Positions 63,980 through 64,000 of a stretch of DNA of 64,000 nt are shown piece by piece. The position numbers were made by a program, and so were the translations under genes. The DNA comes from Gorsachius magnificus. Taxonomy: Eukaryota > Chordata > Aves > Pelecaniformes > Ardeidae. Below the pieces are notes generated by a model, which did no database searches, had not been told where the DNA came from, and saw only the letters and a list, made by a program, of their open reading frames with translations. The stretch spans positions 124,001,988 to 124,065,987 of the forward strand of contig CM067082.1 in the NCBI GenBank assembly GCA_034008185.1, written 5' to 3'. Numbering within the stretch: the stretch's first letter is position 1; the number at the start of each line of letters is the position of its first letter.

Positions 63980-64000
63980 GTGAGTCAGGCTGGACGTTAG

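Larger units (their letters stand above)
16483..64000 (+). other. RAPGEF5: RAPGEF5-like gene, 5' portion (partial locus)
   Basis: Six + strand exons can be joined without a frame break: ...-16626, 47810-47916, 48918-49039, 50400-50568, 56108-56174 and 63931-63979. Each junction has GT and AG at the right place, and the phases agree (0/0, 2/2, 1/1, 2/2, 0/0). The last exon ends in phase 1 before a GTGAGT donor, so the gene continues past the window. Introns are about 31.2, 1.0, 1.36, 5.5 and 7.8 kb. The product has a DEP domain followed by a linker like that of Epac proteins. It differs from Epac1 and Epac2 in lacking their PGQRT linker motif, which points to RAPGEF5, an exchange factor reported for Rap1, Rap2 and M-Ras. 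The paralogue call rests on recalled family sequences, not a search. Confidence 0.82.

Noticed and set aside
1..64000. CRISPR arrays, operons, tRNA or rRNA genes, endogenous retrovirus with paired LTRs
   Set aside because: No regularly spaced repeats, tRNA-like cloverleaf boxes, rRNA-like blocks or paired terminal repeats were seen. The genome is eukaryotic with introns and CR1 LINEs.

Overview
This is vertebrate nuclear DNA, almost certainly from a bird. The interspersed repeats are dominated by CR1 LINEs, whose 3' ends carry the avian-type ATTCTRTG-like tail, together with older decayed CR1 copies and a few MIR-like SINE remnants. There is no operon-style gene packing. The only convincing protein-coding signal is a series of short, phase-compatible exons separated by kilobase introns.

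Layout. Positions 1-15950 are upstream intergenic DNA. They hold an edge-truncated CR1 copy (1-760), unexplained open reading frames near 8.1-9.3 kb and otherwise single-copy AT-rich sequence. A dense CpG island (about 15950-17060) contains a (TG)n/(TCTG)n microsatellite and the apparent first coding exon of a + strand gene, ending at a GTGAGT donor at 16627. A 31.2-kb first intron follows (16627-47809). It carries MIR-like and CR1 elements, a nested CR1 pair (35484-37095), a 148-bp foldback element (39103-39250) and a coding-like block that ends in a possible donor (41508-41702). Five further exons follow at 47810-47916, 48918-49039, 50400-50568, 56108-56174 and 63931-63979. The gene runs off the right edge.

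The joined exons encode the N-terminal part of an Epac-family Rap guanine-nucleotide exchange factor: a basic N-terminal segment, a DEP domain across exons 2-4, and a linker leading into the position where Epac proteins have their cyclic-nucleotide-binding domain. The sequence resembles Epac1/Epac2 but departs from both after the DEP domain. The best assignment is the long form of RAPGEF5 (MR-GEF/Repac). The catalytic REM, RA and CDC25-type GEF domains lie beyond the window.

Points that stand out are: a first coding exon with no in-frame ATG and a possible CUG start; a 68+12+68 nt inverted repeat whose arm differences are all transitions, mostly CpG decay in one arm; two CR1 copies 8 kb apart that share the same substitution of the reverse-transcriptase Asp-Asp pair; a CR1 copy inserted in another and carrying two internal deletions; and a phase-0 coding-like block at 41.5 kb. 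I see no tRNA, rRNA, CRISPR or prokaryotic-type system. Repeat boundaries are estimates by eye (about 10-50 bp).
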